From Verrucomicrobiota bacterium (GTDB lineage Bacteria; Verrucomicrobiota; Verrucomicrobiia; Limisphaerales; UBA9464): a DNA stretch of 8,338 nt. The DNA lies in assembly GCA_947454295.1 (NCBI GenBank), contig CANGMO010000084.1:1-8338 (forward strand), read 5' to 3'. The position numbers and the translations under genes are program-made. Of the stretch, positions 1 to 8,093 are shown piece after piece. Under the pieces are notes generated by a model that was given only the letters and a program-made list of their open reading frames with translations, made no database searches and was not told the DNA's origin. Every line of letters starts with the position of its first letter. Position 1 is the first letter of the stretch.

Positions 1-354
1 AAGCAGCGCAGCGGCCGGATCATCAACGTCGCCTCGGTGATCGGACTGATCGGCAACGCCGGCCAGTGCAACTACGCGGCGAGCAAGGCGGGCCTCATCG
101 GCTTCACCAAATCGGTGGCGAAGGAATTCGGTTCCCGCGGTGTCACGTGCAATGCCATCGCGCCGGGATTCATCCAAACCGACATGACCGCGGTGCTCGA
201 CGACTCGCTGAAGGAGGCGCTGCTGAAGCAGATTCCGCTCGGTGCGCTCGGCCAGGCCGACGACATCGCGGAGGCTGCCGCCTACCTCGCCGGACCCGGC
301 GGACGCTACGTCACGGGGCAGGTTTTGACTGTCGACGGAGGCATGGTGATGTGA
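1..354 (+). CDS. fabG: 3-oxoacyl-ACP reductase FabG, 3' part (5' end off the window)
   Basis: This is the C-terminal 117 codons of a short-chain dehydrogenase/reductase, open from the first base and ending at TGA 352-354. FabG reduces 3-oxoacyl-ACP to 3-hydroxyacyl-ACP with NADPH in the cytoplasm, the first reduction of each fatty-acid elongation cycle. Counting from the first visible codon, the SDR catalytic triad is Ser12 (in NVASV), Tyr25 and Lys29 (in YAASK). The 13- and 4-residue spacing matches E. coli Ser138/Tyr151/Lys155. The NAIAPGFIQTDM segment after the active site and the final GQVLTVDGGM are typical of FabG. The N-terminal Rossmann fold and cofactor motif lie outside the window. 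It is followed on the same strand by acpP and fabF, the usual fatty-acid cluster order, which favours FabG over a general SDR. The GTG at 37 is internal and is not the start. Confidence 0.95.
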   Translation, partial: KQRSGRIINVASVIGLIGNAGQCNYAASKAGLIGFTKSVAKEFGSRGVTCNAIAPGFIQTDMTAVLDDSLKEALLKQIPLGALGQADDIAEAAAYLAGPGGRYVTGQVLTVDGGMVM

Positions 355-405
355 TCCGACCGGTCAAATCTTGTCCCGGCTCAGAATTTTTTCCGGGAAC
401 AGGGC

Positions 406-434
406 TTGACGCTTTTCTCCCCCACCCCTAGACA
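406..434 (+). promoter_or_regulatory. candidate sigma-70-type promoter for acpP
   Basis: TTGACG (406-411) and TAGACA (429-434) are separated by exactly 17 bases in the 105-bp fabG-acpP gap, with the acpP ATG 25 bases after the -10 element. The -35 matches the consensus at 5 of 6 positions, while the -10 matches at only 3 of 6. An extra promoter here would let acpP be transcribed above the level of the upstream genes. The call is by eye only, and the gap could equally be read through from fabG. Confidence 0.4.
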
Positions 435-459
435 GGCGCCGCAAAACAAACGCAACCCT

Positions 460-708
460 ATGGCTGCTGAAAAAACCATCGAGCAACGCATCAAGGACAT
501 CATCGTCGAGCAGCTCGGCGTCAACGCGGATCAGGTTACCCCTGAGGCCAAGTTCATCGAGGACCTCGGCGCTGATTCGTTGGACACCGTCGAACTGGTC
601 ATGGCGCTCGAAGAGGAATTCGGCGCTGAGATCCCCGACGAGGAAGCCGAAAAGCTCCAGAGCGTCGGCGACGTCATCAAGTACATCGAGGAGCTCCAGT
701 CGAAGTAA
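460..708 (+). CDS. acpP: acyl carrier protein AcpP
   Basis: This is a complete 82-residue acidic acyl carrier protein, the cytoplasmic carrier that holds acyl chains as thioesters on a 4'-phosphopantetheine arm. The attachment residue is Ser40 in LGADSLDTVEL, the canonical holo-ACP synthase site. Recognition helix II (DTVELVMALEEEF) is nearly identical to that of E. coli ACP and docks on FabG and FabF. The EIPDEEAEK segment is also standard. The length fits the family (about 78-82 aa). The ATG at 460 is chosen because it gives the normal ACP N-terminus (MAAEKTIEQRIKDII). An in-frame TTG at 406 would add 18 low-complexity residues and lies in the candidate promoter. No Shine-Dalgarno sequence precedes the ATG, and the leader is A/C-rich. 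A strong intrinsic terminator follows 20 bases after the stop codon. Confidence 0.98.
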   Translation: MAAEKTIEQRIKDIIVEQLGVNADQVTPEAKFIEDLGADSLDTVELVMALEEEFGAEIPDEEAEKLQSVGDVIKYIEELQSK

Positions 709-728
709 TTCGACCTCCCCGACCGCGC

Positions 729-766
729 AAAGGCAGCCGGCCTGTTCCGGCTGCCTTTTCTTTTCC
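729..766 (+). terminator. intrinsic terminator between acpP and fabF
   Basis: A perfect 12-bp stem (729-740 with 747-758, AAAGGCAGCCGG and its complement) encloses the 6-base loop CCTGTT. The descending arm runs into a T-rich tract (TTTTCTTTT, 756-764). This is a textbook Rho-independent terminator. It lies inside the fatty-acid gene cluster, so it probably limits read-through from acpP into fabF. A further 7-bp hairpin (765-771 with 776-782) follows directly, without a T-tract of its own. Confidence 0.85.
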
Positions 767-854
767 CCGGACGGTTCCGGGGGGCCGCGCGACCCGGGGC
801 GATTTTTCCTTTGCGCTCCGGGCTCCTTTTCGCGGGTAATCCGTCTCCAAACCT

Positions 855-2111
855 ATGAGTTCGTGGACTGATCGTCGGGTCGTTGTCACCGGTATCGGCT
901 GTGCCTCCAGCCTGGGCAATGACGCGACCACGTTGTGGAACAACATCGTCGCAGGGCAGTGCGGCATCGACCGCGTGCAGGCATTCGACATCAGCGCCTA
1001 CGACTGCCAGATCGCTGCCGAGGTGCGGAACTTCGACCCGGTACCCGCCTTCCCCTCGCCCAAGGAAGTCCGCCGCACCGACCGCTTCACCCATTTCGGT
1101 GTGTTCGCCGGCTGGGGCGCGCTGAAGGATTCCGGGCTCGATCTCGAGAAGACGAACCGCGACGAGGTCGGCGTGTTCCTCGGCTCAGGCATTGGCGGCC
1201 TGTACACCACCGAGGAGCAGCACAAGATCCTGCTCGCCAAGGGACCCGGCCGCGTGTCGCCGTTCATGATCCCGATGCTGATCCTGAACATGGCGTCGGG
1301 CCTGTTCTCGCTCTACTACAAGCTTCGCGGTCCCAACTTCGCCACCTGCTCCGCCTGCGCCACCGCGACCCACGCACTCGGCGAGGCCTGGGCCACCATC
1401 AAGCGCGGCGATGCCACGGTGATGTTCGCCGGCGGCACCGAGGCCACCGTCGTGCCGCTCGGCATGGCCGGCTTCGCCGCCATGAAGGCGATGAGCACCC
1501 GCAATGACGACCCCAAGAAGTCCTCGCGTCCGTTTGATCGCGATCGCGACGGATTCGTGATGGGAGAAGGCGCCGCCGTCCTCGTGCTGGAGGAACTCGA
1601 GCACGCCAAGGCCCGCGGCGCGCGGATCTATTGCGAAGTGCTCGGCTACGGCAACACCGCCGATGCGAATCACATGACCGCCCCCGATCCCGAGGGCGAG
1701 GGAGCGGCCCGCGCCATGCGCATGGCCCTGCGCCACGCCGGCGTCAATCCGGAGCAGGTCGATTACATCAACTGCCACGCCACCAGCACGCCGGTTGGCG
1801 ACGTGTGCGAGACGAAGATGATCAAGAACGTCTTCGGCGACCACAGCCGCAAGCTGGCCGCGAGCTCCACCAAGGGCGCCACCGGCCACATGCTGGGCGC
1901 CGCAGGGGCGATTGAGATGGCGATCTGCTGCAAGGCGGTCGAGGCCCAGGTGGCCCCGCCGACGCTCAATCTCGACAACCCGGATCCGGGCTGCGACCTG
2001 AACTTCGTGCCCCACACCCCGCAGGAGCGGAAGATCGACGTCTTCACCAACAACTCCTTCGGCTTCGGTGGTCACAACGCCATCATCGTGGGCCGCCGGT
2101 TCGTCGGCTGA
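855..2111 (+). CDS. fabF: 3-oxoacyl-ACP synthase II FabF
   Basis: This is a complete 418-residue condensing enzyme of the thiolase fold (E. coli FabF is 413 aa). It joins malonyl-ACP to an acyl-ACP with release of CO2 in each elongation round in the cytoplasm. The Cys-His-His catalytic set is visible: Cys168 in CSACATATHALGEA, His308 in NCHATSTPVGD and His345 in TKGATGHMLGAAGA, with the conserved Lys340. The glycine-rich NNSFGFGGHN near residue 400 contains the gatekeeper phenylalanine loop. The N-terminal RRVVVTGIG strand and the RPFDRDRDGFVMGEGA segment are typical of the FabF/FabB family. Length and motifs favour FabF over FabB, and the position behind acpP supports this. The ATG at 855 gives the standard N-terminus. 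No Shine-Dalgarno is visible in the preceding bases (CCGTCTCCAAACCT). The stop codon is followed by a bidirectional terminator. Confidence 0.97.
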   Translation: MSSWTDRRVVVTGIGCASSLGNDATTLWNNIVAGQCGIDRVQAFDISAYDCQIAAEVRNFDPVPAFPSPKEVRRTDRFTHFGVFAGWGALKDSGLDLEKTNRDEVGVFLGSGIGGLYTTEEQHKILLAKGPGRVSPFMIPMLILNMASGLFSLYYKLRGPNFATCSACATATHALGEAWATIKRGDATVMFAGGTEATVVPLGMAGFAAMKAMSTRNDDPKKSSRPFDRDRDGFVMGEGAAVLVLEELEHAKARGARIYCEVLGYGNTADANHMTAPDPEGEGAARAMRMALRHAGVNPEQVDYINCHATSTPVGDVCETKMIKNVFGDHSRKLAASSTKGATGHMLGAAGAIEMAICCKAVEAQVAPPTLNLDNPDPGCDLNFVPHTPQERKIDVFTNNSFGFGGHNAIIVGRRFVG

Positions 2112-2150
2112 TTCATCCATCAACGGCCGCCCCTCGGACCGGTACAAACA

Positions 2151-2182
2151 AAAACCCCCGCGGAACGGTCCGCGGGGGTTTT
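2151..2182. terminator. bidirectional intrinsic terminator between convergent units
   Basis: A perfect 14-bp stem pairs 2151-2164 with 2169-2182 around the loop ACGG (2165-2168), with a CCCCCGCGGA core. On the + strand the stem ends in TTTT, 40 bases after the fabF stop. On the - strand the A-rich flank (from 2146) becomes a T-tract, about 44 bases after the stop of the pseudopilin gene. One hairpin can therefore terminate both converging units. Confidence 0.9.
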
Positions 2183-2225
2183 GTGTGTTAGAGGGTCTTT
2201 TCTCCGCAACGGAATCGTCCGTCGC

Positions 2226-3089
<864 letters not shown>

Positions 3090-3207
3090 GGTAGGAATCG
3101 TTGGGGACTGGGGAGCTTTGCGAAAGGTTGGAGAAATTGGCAAGAAGCAACTGAGTGGTTCTTCTCCCACAGTCAGCCCGGCGCCCATAGCCGGAATCCG
3201 CGCCCGA

Positions 3208-5541
3208 TCACCGGATTTTGGGGACCCGAATCGAATGCCACTGATCGACGGCGGGGTGAGGAAGCGTTTCGGTCATCCGATTCGGCCATTCGACCGTGAC
3301 CGACTCCACGGCCGTCTCCGGACCGAGTCCAAAATGCAGGGCCGCGGGCGACTGGGTGCGAAACGAATCTCCGGTGACGTACTGATGGACCGTGGTGCGC
3401 CCCTCTGACCGAACCCGGATCCGGGTGCCTTCGATGGGAACGCCGCCGGGAGTCCGAACCAGCCGAAACCCGATCCAGTGCGCCGGATCCGAAATCTGGT
3501 TTCGCAGCACGCGGAGGGTTTGTCGTCGCACCGGATTTACCTCGAGCGTGGTAATCAGAAGATCCATGCGTCCATCGCCATCGAAATCCGCCGACACCGC
3601 ATTCCGGCAGTCCTCCGGGAAGCCCACTCCGAACGGACCACCGACCTCGTCAAAGCCCGTGCCGCCACGATTCAGGTAGAGTCGATTTCGCTCGTAGCCG
3701 CCGTAGGACCAGCCATCGCCCCGGGTCGCCGCATGCTTGCGCAGGAAATAGGAGGTGGCGGTGCGATCGTCGACGGAGCGGTCGATGAACAGGTCGTGCA
3801 GCCAGAACTCGGATTCGTAGTCGCGCACCGTGCGCCCGCTTTCCTGCCCGTTCACCACATACAGGTCGGGCCAGCCGTCGTTGTCAAAATCCTGTGCGGC
3901 GCATCCCCACGACCATCCGGACCGTGCTACATCAGAGCCCTGCGGTGCGGCCTCGAATCCGCCGCCCCCGGCCTTTCCAAAGTAGAGCCGGTTCCCCGCA
4001 GTCATGCGGGTGCGCATGGAGGGATCGGTGGGATCATCCAGGCGACGCAGGTTCAGATGATCCAGGCGATCCACCGTCGCGGAATTCATCCCGACCATCA
4101 GGAGATCGAGCCGCCCATCGCGATTGAAGTCGCTGACGGCGGTACCCATGCCGAACGCCTTGGCCTCAGGCAGCGCGGTGCCGGTAACATCCGTGAACCG
4201 TCCCGCACCATCGTTCTGAAACAAATCGAGACCCGCGAAGTCGCTGACCAGCGCCAGATCCGCGCGACCGGCTCCGAGGAAATCTCCGAACACCGCGCTG
4301 TACACCCGCCGATATCGCCGCGGTGAAAGCCCCGCGGCATCGGTGATATCCCGCAACATGCCGTCGGCCTCGTGATGCAGCAGGTACGCCGGGTGACCAT
4401 CGTGCGCCGAGTGGAAATTGGGGCTGAGAATCTGGCCAATCGTCGGAACCCGATACTGGCCCAGGAACAAATCGGGGCGGCCGTCCCCATCCACATCGGC
4501 AACTGAAAGCACCGACGGATTGATGAGCGGACGCGGGGCCAGCCACACGCGCTGCGGCGGTTCGGCAAATCGTCCCCCCTCAACGCCACGCCACCACCAC
4601 ACGCCCTTCGCATCCGCCGCAAGGAGGTCCACGATTCCATCGGCATCAAAATCGGTCAGCACCGCGGACAACAGGTCACCAGGCAGCGTCGTGAACAGCG
4701 GTTCGGAGCGGAATACGCCAGCCGATGTTCGGCGATAGATTCGATTCACCGCCGGTAGCAGCACTTCCGGAGTGCCGTCGCCATCGAGGTCGTGCACCAG
4801 GAGCGGATCGATGGCTCCCGAGATCGGCGCAGGCGCGATTTCGTCCGACAACACCGGGACAAACGGGGCGGGACCCGATCCCGTGATGAGGCGCAACCGG
4901 GACGCGTCGACGGCCTTCACGCGCCAGAGTCCGGTCGACGCATCGCGATCTCCCCAGATGATGGTGAGGTCGCCGGAGATGGCGGAACGCTGCACGCGCT
5001 TCGGGTGCACCACATCCAGCCGAACCATCCAGGTGCTGGTGGCGGGCTTTCCGGCTGCATCCACATCGAAGGCACGATGGCGCAGCTCCATCTCGCGCAC
5101 TTCAAATCCCTGCCGCTCCCAGTCTTTCAGCCGGGTCTTCCAGGCCTCCACGGAATACGCGGCTGAACCCATCGACGATTGCTGCAGCAGGCCATGGGGC
5201 AGTGATTCCGTCACCTCGAACCCGCCCGTCTTGAAATCGGGTGGAGTCCACTCGCGGAGCAGCGCCCAGCGGTCCGGGATTGACGCCGCATTGAAGCGAT
5301 CCCAGAGCATTTCAAGAGTCCTGCCGCATTCCTGCGCCAGCAGTTCCTTCGCCCAGACGGTCTGATCGATCCGTCGCAATTCCCGCTCCAACCGGGCCAG
5401 CGGCGCCACCGTCGCGGTCGGCGACGCGGTGCTGGACTCGACCGGTTCGTTTCGTTCATCGCGCATGGCGATCCACATCCCGGTCAGCGCAAGGCTGGCC
5501 GCGAGCGCCAAGACCTGAGCACGTCGCGGGGTGGGGCTCAT
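3208..5541 (-). CDS. VCBS/FG-GAP repeat protein with C-terminal UnbV/ASPIC domain (downstream paralogue)
   Basis: This is a 777-residue exported protein of the CRTAC1/UnbV type; its substrate and role are not known. A hydrophobic segment (about 8-26) acts as signal or anchor, with no lipobox. Residues about 30-245 form a Trp-rich region that I do not recognise (LWDRFN 79-84, SLPHG 113-117). Seven D-x-D-x-D-G-x-x-D repeats start at 251, 297, 349, 420, 471, 551 and 652, each expected to be a Ca2+-binding blade loop. The fourth (DFLGAGRAD) has lost two acidic ligands. A C-terminal UnbV/ASPIC-like domain covers about 695-772, with the GDSFRTQSPAALHFGLG and VEWPN blocks. The ATG at 5541 overlaps the stop of the upstream paralogue as ATGA and has GGTGGAG eight bases before it. 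The open frame continues back to 5931, but only as a shadow of the upstream gene. Similar proteins are often annotated as CRTAC1-family. Confidence 0.9.
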   Translation of the reverse strand: MSPTPRRAQVLALAASLALTGMWIAMRDERNEPVESSTASPTATVAPLARLERELRRIDQTVWAKELLAQECGRTLEMLWDRFNAASIPDRWALLREWTPPDFKTGGFEVTESLPHGLLQQSSMGSAAYSVEAWKTRLKDWERQGFEVREMELRHRAFDVDAAGKPATSTWMVRLDVVHPKRVQRSAISGDLTIIWGDRDASTGLWRVKAVDASRLRLITGSGPAPFVPVLSDEIAPAPISGAIDPLLVHDLDGDGTPEVLLPAVNRIYRRTSAGVFRSEPLFTTLPGDLLSAVLTDFDADGIVDLLAADAKGVWWWRGVEGGRFAEPPQRVWLAPRPLINPSVLSVADVDGDGRPDLFLGQYRVPTIGQILSPNFHSAHDGHPAYLLHHEADGMLRDITDAAGLSPRRYRRVYSAVFGDFLGAGRADLALVSDFAGLDLFQNDGAGRFTDVTGTALPEAKAFGMGTAVSDFNRDGRLDLLMVGMNSATVDRLDHLNLRRLDDPTDPSMRTRMTAGNRLYFGKAGGGGFEAAPQGSDVARSGWSWGCAAQDFDNDGWPDLYVVNGQESGRTVRDYESEFWLHDLFIDRSVDDRTATSYFLRKHAATRGDGWSYGGYERNRLYLNRGGTGFDEVGGPFGVGFPEDCRNAVSADFDGDGRMDLLITTLEVNPVRRQTLRVLRNQISDPAHWIGFRLVRTPGGVPIEGTRIRVRSEGRTTVHQYVTGDSFRTQSPAALHFGLGPETAVESVTVEWPNRMTETLPHPAVDQWHSIRVPKIR

Positions 5542-5556
5542 GGCGACGGCTCCACC
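5538..5556 (-). promoter_or_regulatory. ATGA start-stop overlap with Shine-Dalgarno (translational coupling)
   Basis: Read on the - strand, the four bases 5541-5538 are ATGA: the ATG of the downstream VCBS gene and the TGA of the upstream one share three bases. GGTGGAG (5556-5550) ends eight bases before the ATG and is a reasonable ribosome binding site. This layout usually gives coupled translation, so the two proteins are probably made in similar amounts. Confidence 0.8.
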
Positions 5557-7901
5557 ACGTGCCAGGTGTCGGTCGCCGGATGCGAAAGCCGGGTGGTGCT
5601 CCCATTCGGCCAGACAACGCGGGCCTCCACGGGTTGAGCCGCGCCCAATCCAAAATGGGCACGCCCCGCGGACTGACTGCGAAAGGCATCTCCGGCGAGA
5701 ATCCAGCGCGTTTGCCGCCCCACGGTGTCGGTGAGTTCCACCCGCGCCCCCACGGTCGAACGCCCCTGGCCATCCAACCGAAAGCCGATCCAGTGCGCAT
5801 TGGGGCCGCGCTCCAGATCGTTGTGAAACACCAGGAGCTGCTGCTTGCGGGTCGGCCACGCGGAGGAGGTGGTGAGGATCAGGTCCAGGCGGCCATCGCC
5901 ATCGAGATCCTCGGCCACCAGGTTCCGACAATCCTCCGGCACCGCGACGCCAAGGAGCCAGGCCCCCTCGGGAAAATCCGCATCGCCGACATTCAGCCGC
6001 AACTGCGACTGCTGCCAGCCGCCGTAGCTCGCCCCGTCGGCGCGACGACGCCCCGCCGCGTTGCGAAAGAACAGTTCGACGGCAGAATCATTGGTGGATC
6101 CGCCCACGTACACATCGTGCCGCCAGAACTGGCGCTCGTAATCGCGGGTGCTGGGACGCGTCTCATGACCGGCCGCCACCGCAAGGTCGGGACGTCGATC
6201 GTTGTCAAAATCCGCAAAGGCCGCCCCCCAACTCCAGCCGGTTCGAGCCAGCGCGCGATTCATCGGCCCGGCGGCAGGGACGAGTCCGGAGTCGCCGGTC
6301 GATCCGAGAAACAGACGGTTTCCAAACGTCATGGCCGATCGAAACCCGGCCGGCCCGGGAAGGTCGGTCCGATTCCATCCCCCCGCTTCCATGCGTTCCG
6401 CCACCGCGGAATCCATGCCGAGCATCAGCACGTCTGGCCGGCCATCCCCATTGAGATCGCTGATCACATGCGCCATGCCAAAACCCATCCGGGCCGCTCC
6501 CCACGCCTCGCTGACACAGCGGAAATGCCCATGGCCGTCATTTAACCAGACATCGAGGCCGGCAAAATCGCTGACCTGCACCAGGTCGGGATGCCCGTCG
6601 TGGTTCAGATCGATGAACGACGCGCTGTAGGCTCGACGACGTCGAAGCGGCGCCAGCCCCGCGGCGTCGGTCGCCTCCGTGAATCCACCATGACCATCGT
6701 TGAGCAGCAGCACCGCGGGGAAGCCATCGCGTGCATCCTGATACGGCGTGGGAAATTGGCCGCCCTGATACGGAATCTTGTACTGACAGATCCAGACATC
6801 GAGATCCCCATCGCCATCCACATCGCCAATGGCCATGGCCTGGGGATGCTTCAACGCCTCGGGCGCCGACCACCCGCGCTGCAGCGTGCCGGTCGGTCGT
6901 CCGTCGCGGTTGCCCCGCAGAAACTCTAGGCCGCGGTGGCTCGCCACAAGCAGATCGGCGACGCCATCCCCATCGACGTCCGCGCGTCCCGCAGCCACCA
7001 CCGGATCCGGCGGCAATTGGGCGAACGACTCCGCCTGAAACTCACGGCGTCCCGCCGCACCCGGCCGGTTCCACCACACGCGATTCGCGCCGATCATGGC
7101 CGGCTCCAGGAATCCATCCCCATCGAAGTCCGCCACCACCAACGGATCCACGAATTCGCGTAAGCCCGGAGTCATGGTGCCATCCAGCCAGAGACTGAAT
7201 CCCGGAGGCCCGACCCGGGCGAGCCACTCCACGGACTCCACCCGGATGAGCTCGGGAACCGGCGAGGATCCAGCTGTCGCGCGCGCCCAGTCGACCGTGG
7301 CGGTGGCGGTCAACCATCGGGCTTCGGCCCCCTCGGCAAGCGTGCGCTTCAAAGGCAGCGTGACCGCAATCCGGGATCGGGCCGGAGACGAGGACGTCGC
7401 GGGAACATGTCCAACCAACCGCCACTGGGTGCGCCCAAAAGCCCATCCTTCAGATTCCCATCGTTCCAACTGACGCACCACATCCGTCGGGTCGATGGAA
7501 CGATCCGACGTGGCGGCCATTCCACGAAAGCGCCGAATGCCATGAGGCAGGCTGTCGAACGCCTTCACCTCCGGAAGTTGAAGGCGACCGGATGGAAAAA
7601 CCTTCAAGACGGCCCACGCATTGGTGGTGGCGTTGAGAGCGTCCCAAAGGCGGTTGAGTTCGTCTTCGTGAAGTTCCGCATCCAGCTCGGCCGTCCAGGA
7701 TTGGGCATCCGCCGCCTGTTCCCGGGCATCCAACGCAAGATATGCCCGCGCCGTCTCATCCAGCCGGCGATCCGCTTCCGATGACATCTTGCCACCGGTG
7801 CCCGACGGCGACCGCGAACTGGGTCGGTACAGAAAGGCCCAGCCGGCCAGGGCTGTGAGCACGGCGAGCAGCGCGATCAATCGGGGAAGGCCGGGACGCA
7901 T
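5538..7901 (-). CDS. VCBS/FG-GAP repeat protein with C-terminal UnbV/ASPIC domain (upstream paralogue)
   Basis: This is a 787-residue protein with the same plan as its downstream neighbour; its function is unknown. A hydrophobic N-terminal segment (about 7-24, RLIALLAVLTALAGWAFL) is a signal peptide or anchor. An unassigned region covers about 35-250 (LWDALN 85-90, SLPHG 117-121, WESEGW 148-153). Seven Ca2+-loop-like repeats start at 258, 308, 360, 431, 482, 564 and 665. The sixth (DFDNDRRPD) has Arg in place of the loop glycine. An UnbV/ASPIC-like domain spans about 713-784 (GDAFRSQSAGRAHFGLG, VVWPNGSTT). Blocks shared with the paralogue include DAAGL, VSDFAGLD, GWSWG, FWxHD, PEDCRN and HWIGFRL. 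The ATG at 7901 is preferred over the internal ATG for Met39 because it keeps the export segment. No Shine-Dalgarno precedes it. It is the first gene of the leftward unit and diverges from a second pseudopilin gene across 192 bp. Confidence 0.9.
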   Translation of the reverse strand: MRPGLPRLIALLAVLTALAGWAFLYRPSSRSPSGTGGKMSSEADRRLDETARAYLALDAREQAADAQSWTAELDAELHEDELNRLWDALNATTNAWAVLKVFPSGRLQLPEVKAFDSLPHGIRRFRGMAATSDRSIDPTDVVRQLERWESEGWAFGRTQWRLVGHVPATSSSPARSRIAVTLPLKRTLAEGAEARWLTATATVDWARATAGSSPVPELIRVESVEWLARVGPPGFSLWLDGTMTPGLREFVDPLVVADFDGDGFLEPAMIGANRVWWNRPGAAGRREFQAESFAQLPPDPVVAAGRADVDGDGVADLLVASHRGLEFLRGNRDGRPTGTLQRGWSAPEALKHPQAMAIGDVDGDGDLDVWICQYKIPYQGGQFPTPYQDARDGFPAVLLLNDGHGGFTEATDAAGLAPLRRRRAYSASFIDLNHDGHPDLVQVSDFAGLDVWLNDGHGHFRCVSEAWGAARMGFGMAHVISDLNGDGRPDVLMLGMDSAVAERMEAGGWNRTDLPGPAGFRSAMTFGNRLFLGSTGDSGLVPAAGPMNRALARTGWSWGAAFADFDNDRRPDLAVAAGHETRPSTRDYERQFWRHDVYVGGSTNDSAVELFFRNAAGRRRADGASYGGWQQSQLRLNVGDADFPEGAWLLGVAVPEDCRNLVAEDLDGDGRLDLILTTSSAWPTRKQQLLVFHNDLERGPNAHWIGFRLDGQGRSTVGARVELTDTVGRQTRWILAGDAFRSQSAGRAHFGLGAAQPVEARVVWPNGSTTRLSHPATDTWHVVEPSP

Positions 7902-8093
7902 GGGGACTCTGGCCCGATTGGATCCCAGGAGGTGGTTTCAGGTCGAGCCGGGAGGCAACGTCGCGTCAGGTTTTCCACACACCTCTGCCGGGGAGAAATC
8001 CAACATTGACTTCACCTTCCCCGCCCATAACGTGCGGAAATCAGCCCGCACCACGTACCGGCATCCGCAATGATGCCCAGGAGTCACGGCCGT
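7902..8093. other. 192-bp divergent intergenic region
   Basis: This gap separates the leftward VCBS gene from the rightward pseudopilin gene and should hold promoters for both. On the + strand, TTGACT (8006-8011) is a good -35 candidate, but the possible -10 elements are poor: CATAAC at 8026 with a 14-base spacer, or TAACGT at 8028 with 16. I found no convincing promoter for the - strand, no clear operator palindrome and no small ORF worth calling. Confidence 0.5.
8079..8083 (+). promoter_or_regulatory. Shine-Dalgarno sequence fixing the start at 8094
   Basis: AGGAG lies ten bases before the ATG at 8094. In-frame ATGs at 8070 and 8073 lie upstream of this element and have no comparable site, so 8094 is preferred. 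Confidence 0.6.

Noticed and set aside
374..398. Possible hairpin TCCCGG/CCGGGA after fabG
   Set aside because: It has only a 6-bp stem with a 13-base loop and no T-tract after it, so it is not a convincing terminator.
811..840. Possible fabF promoter TTGCGC (811-816) with GGTAAT (835-840)
   Set aside because: It has an 18-base spacer and only about 7 of 12 consensus matches, which is expected by chance in a region of this size.
1185..2147. 320-codon open frame on the - strand opposite fabF
   Set aside because: It lies fully antisense to an unambiguous fabF and has a low-complexity Ala/Gly/His/Arg-rich product, a common effect of high-GC codon bias.
3090..3188. 33-codon upstream extension of the leftward pseudopilin
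   Set aside because: It would put 46 residues before the cleavage glycine, whereas prepilin leaders are usually short and basic; ATG 3089 gives the expected 13-residue leader.
3090..3207. Terminator or promoter between the downstream VCBS gene and the pseudopilin
   Set aside because: Only short weak hairpins (4-5 bp) and no -35/-10 pair with proper spacing were found, so neither can be called.
5542..5931. 130-codon upstream extension of the downstream VCBS protein
   Set aside because: It overlaps the conserved UnbV domain of the upstream gene in another frame and has no export signal, while ATG 5541 has a hydrophobic segment and a ribosome site.
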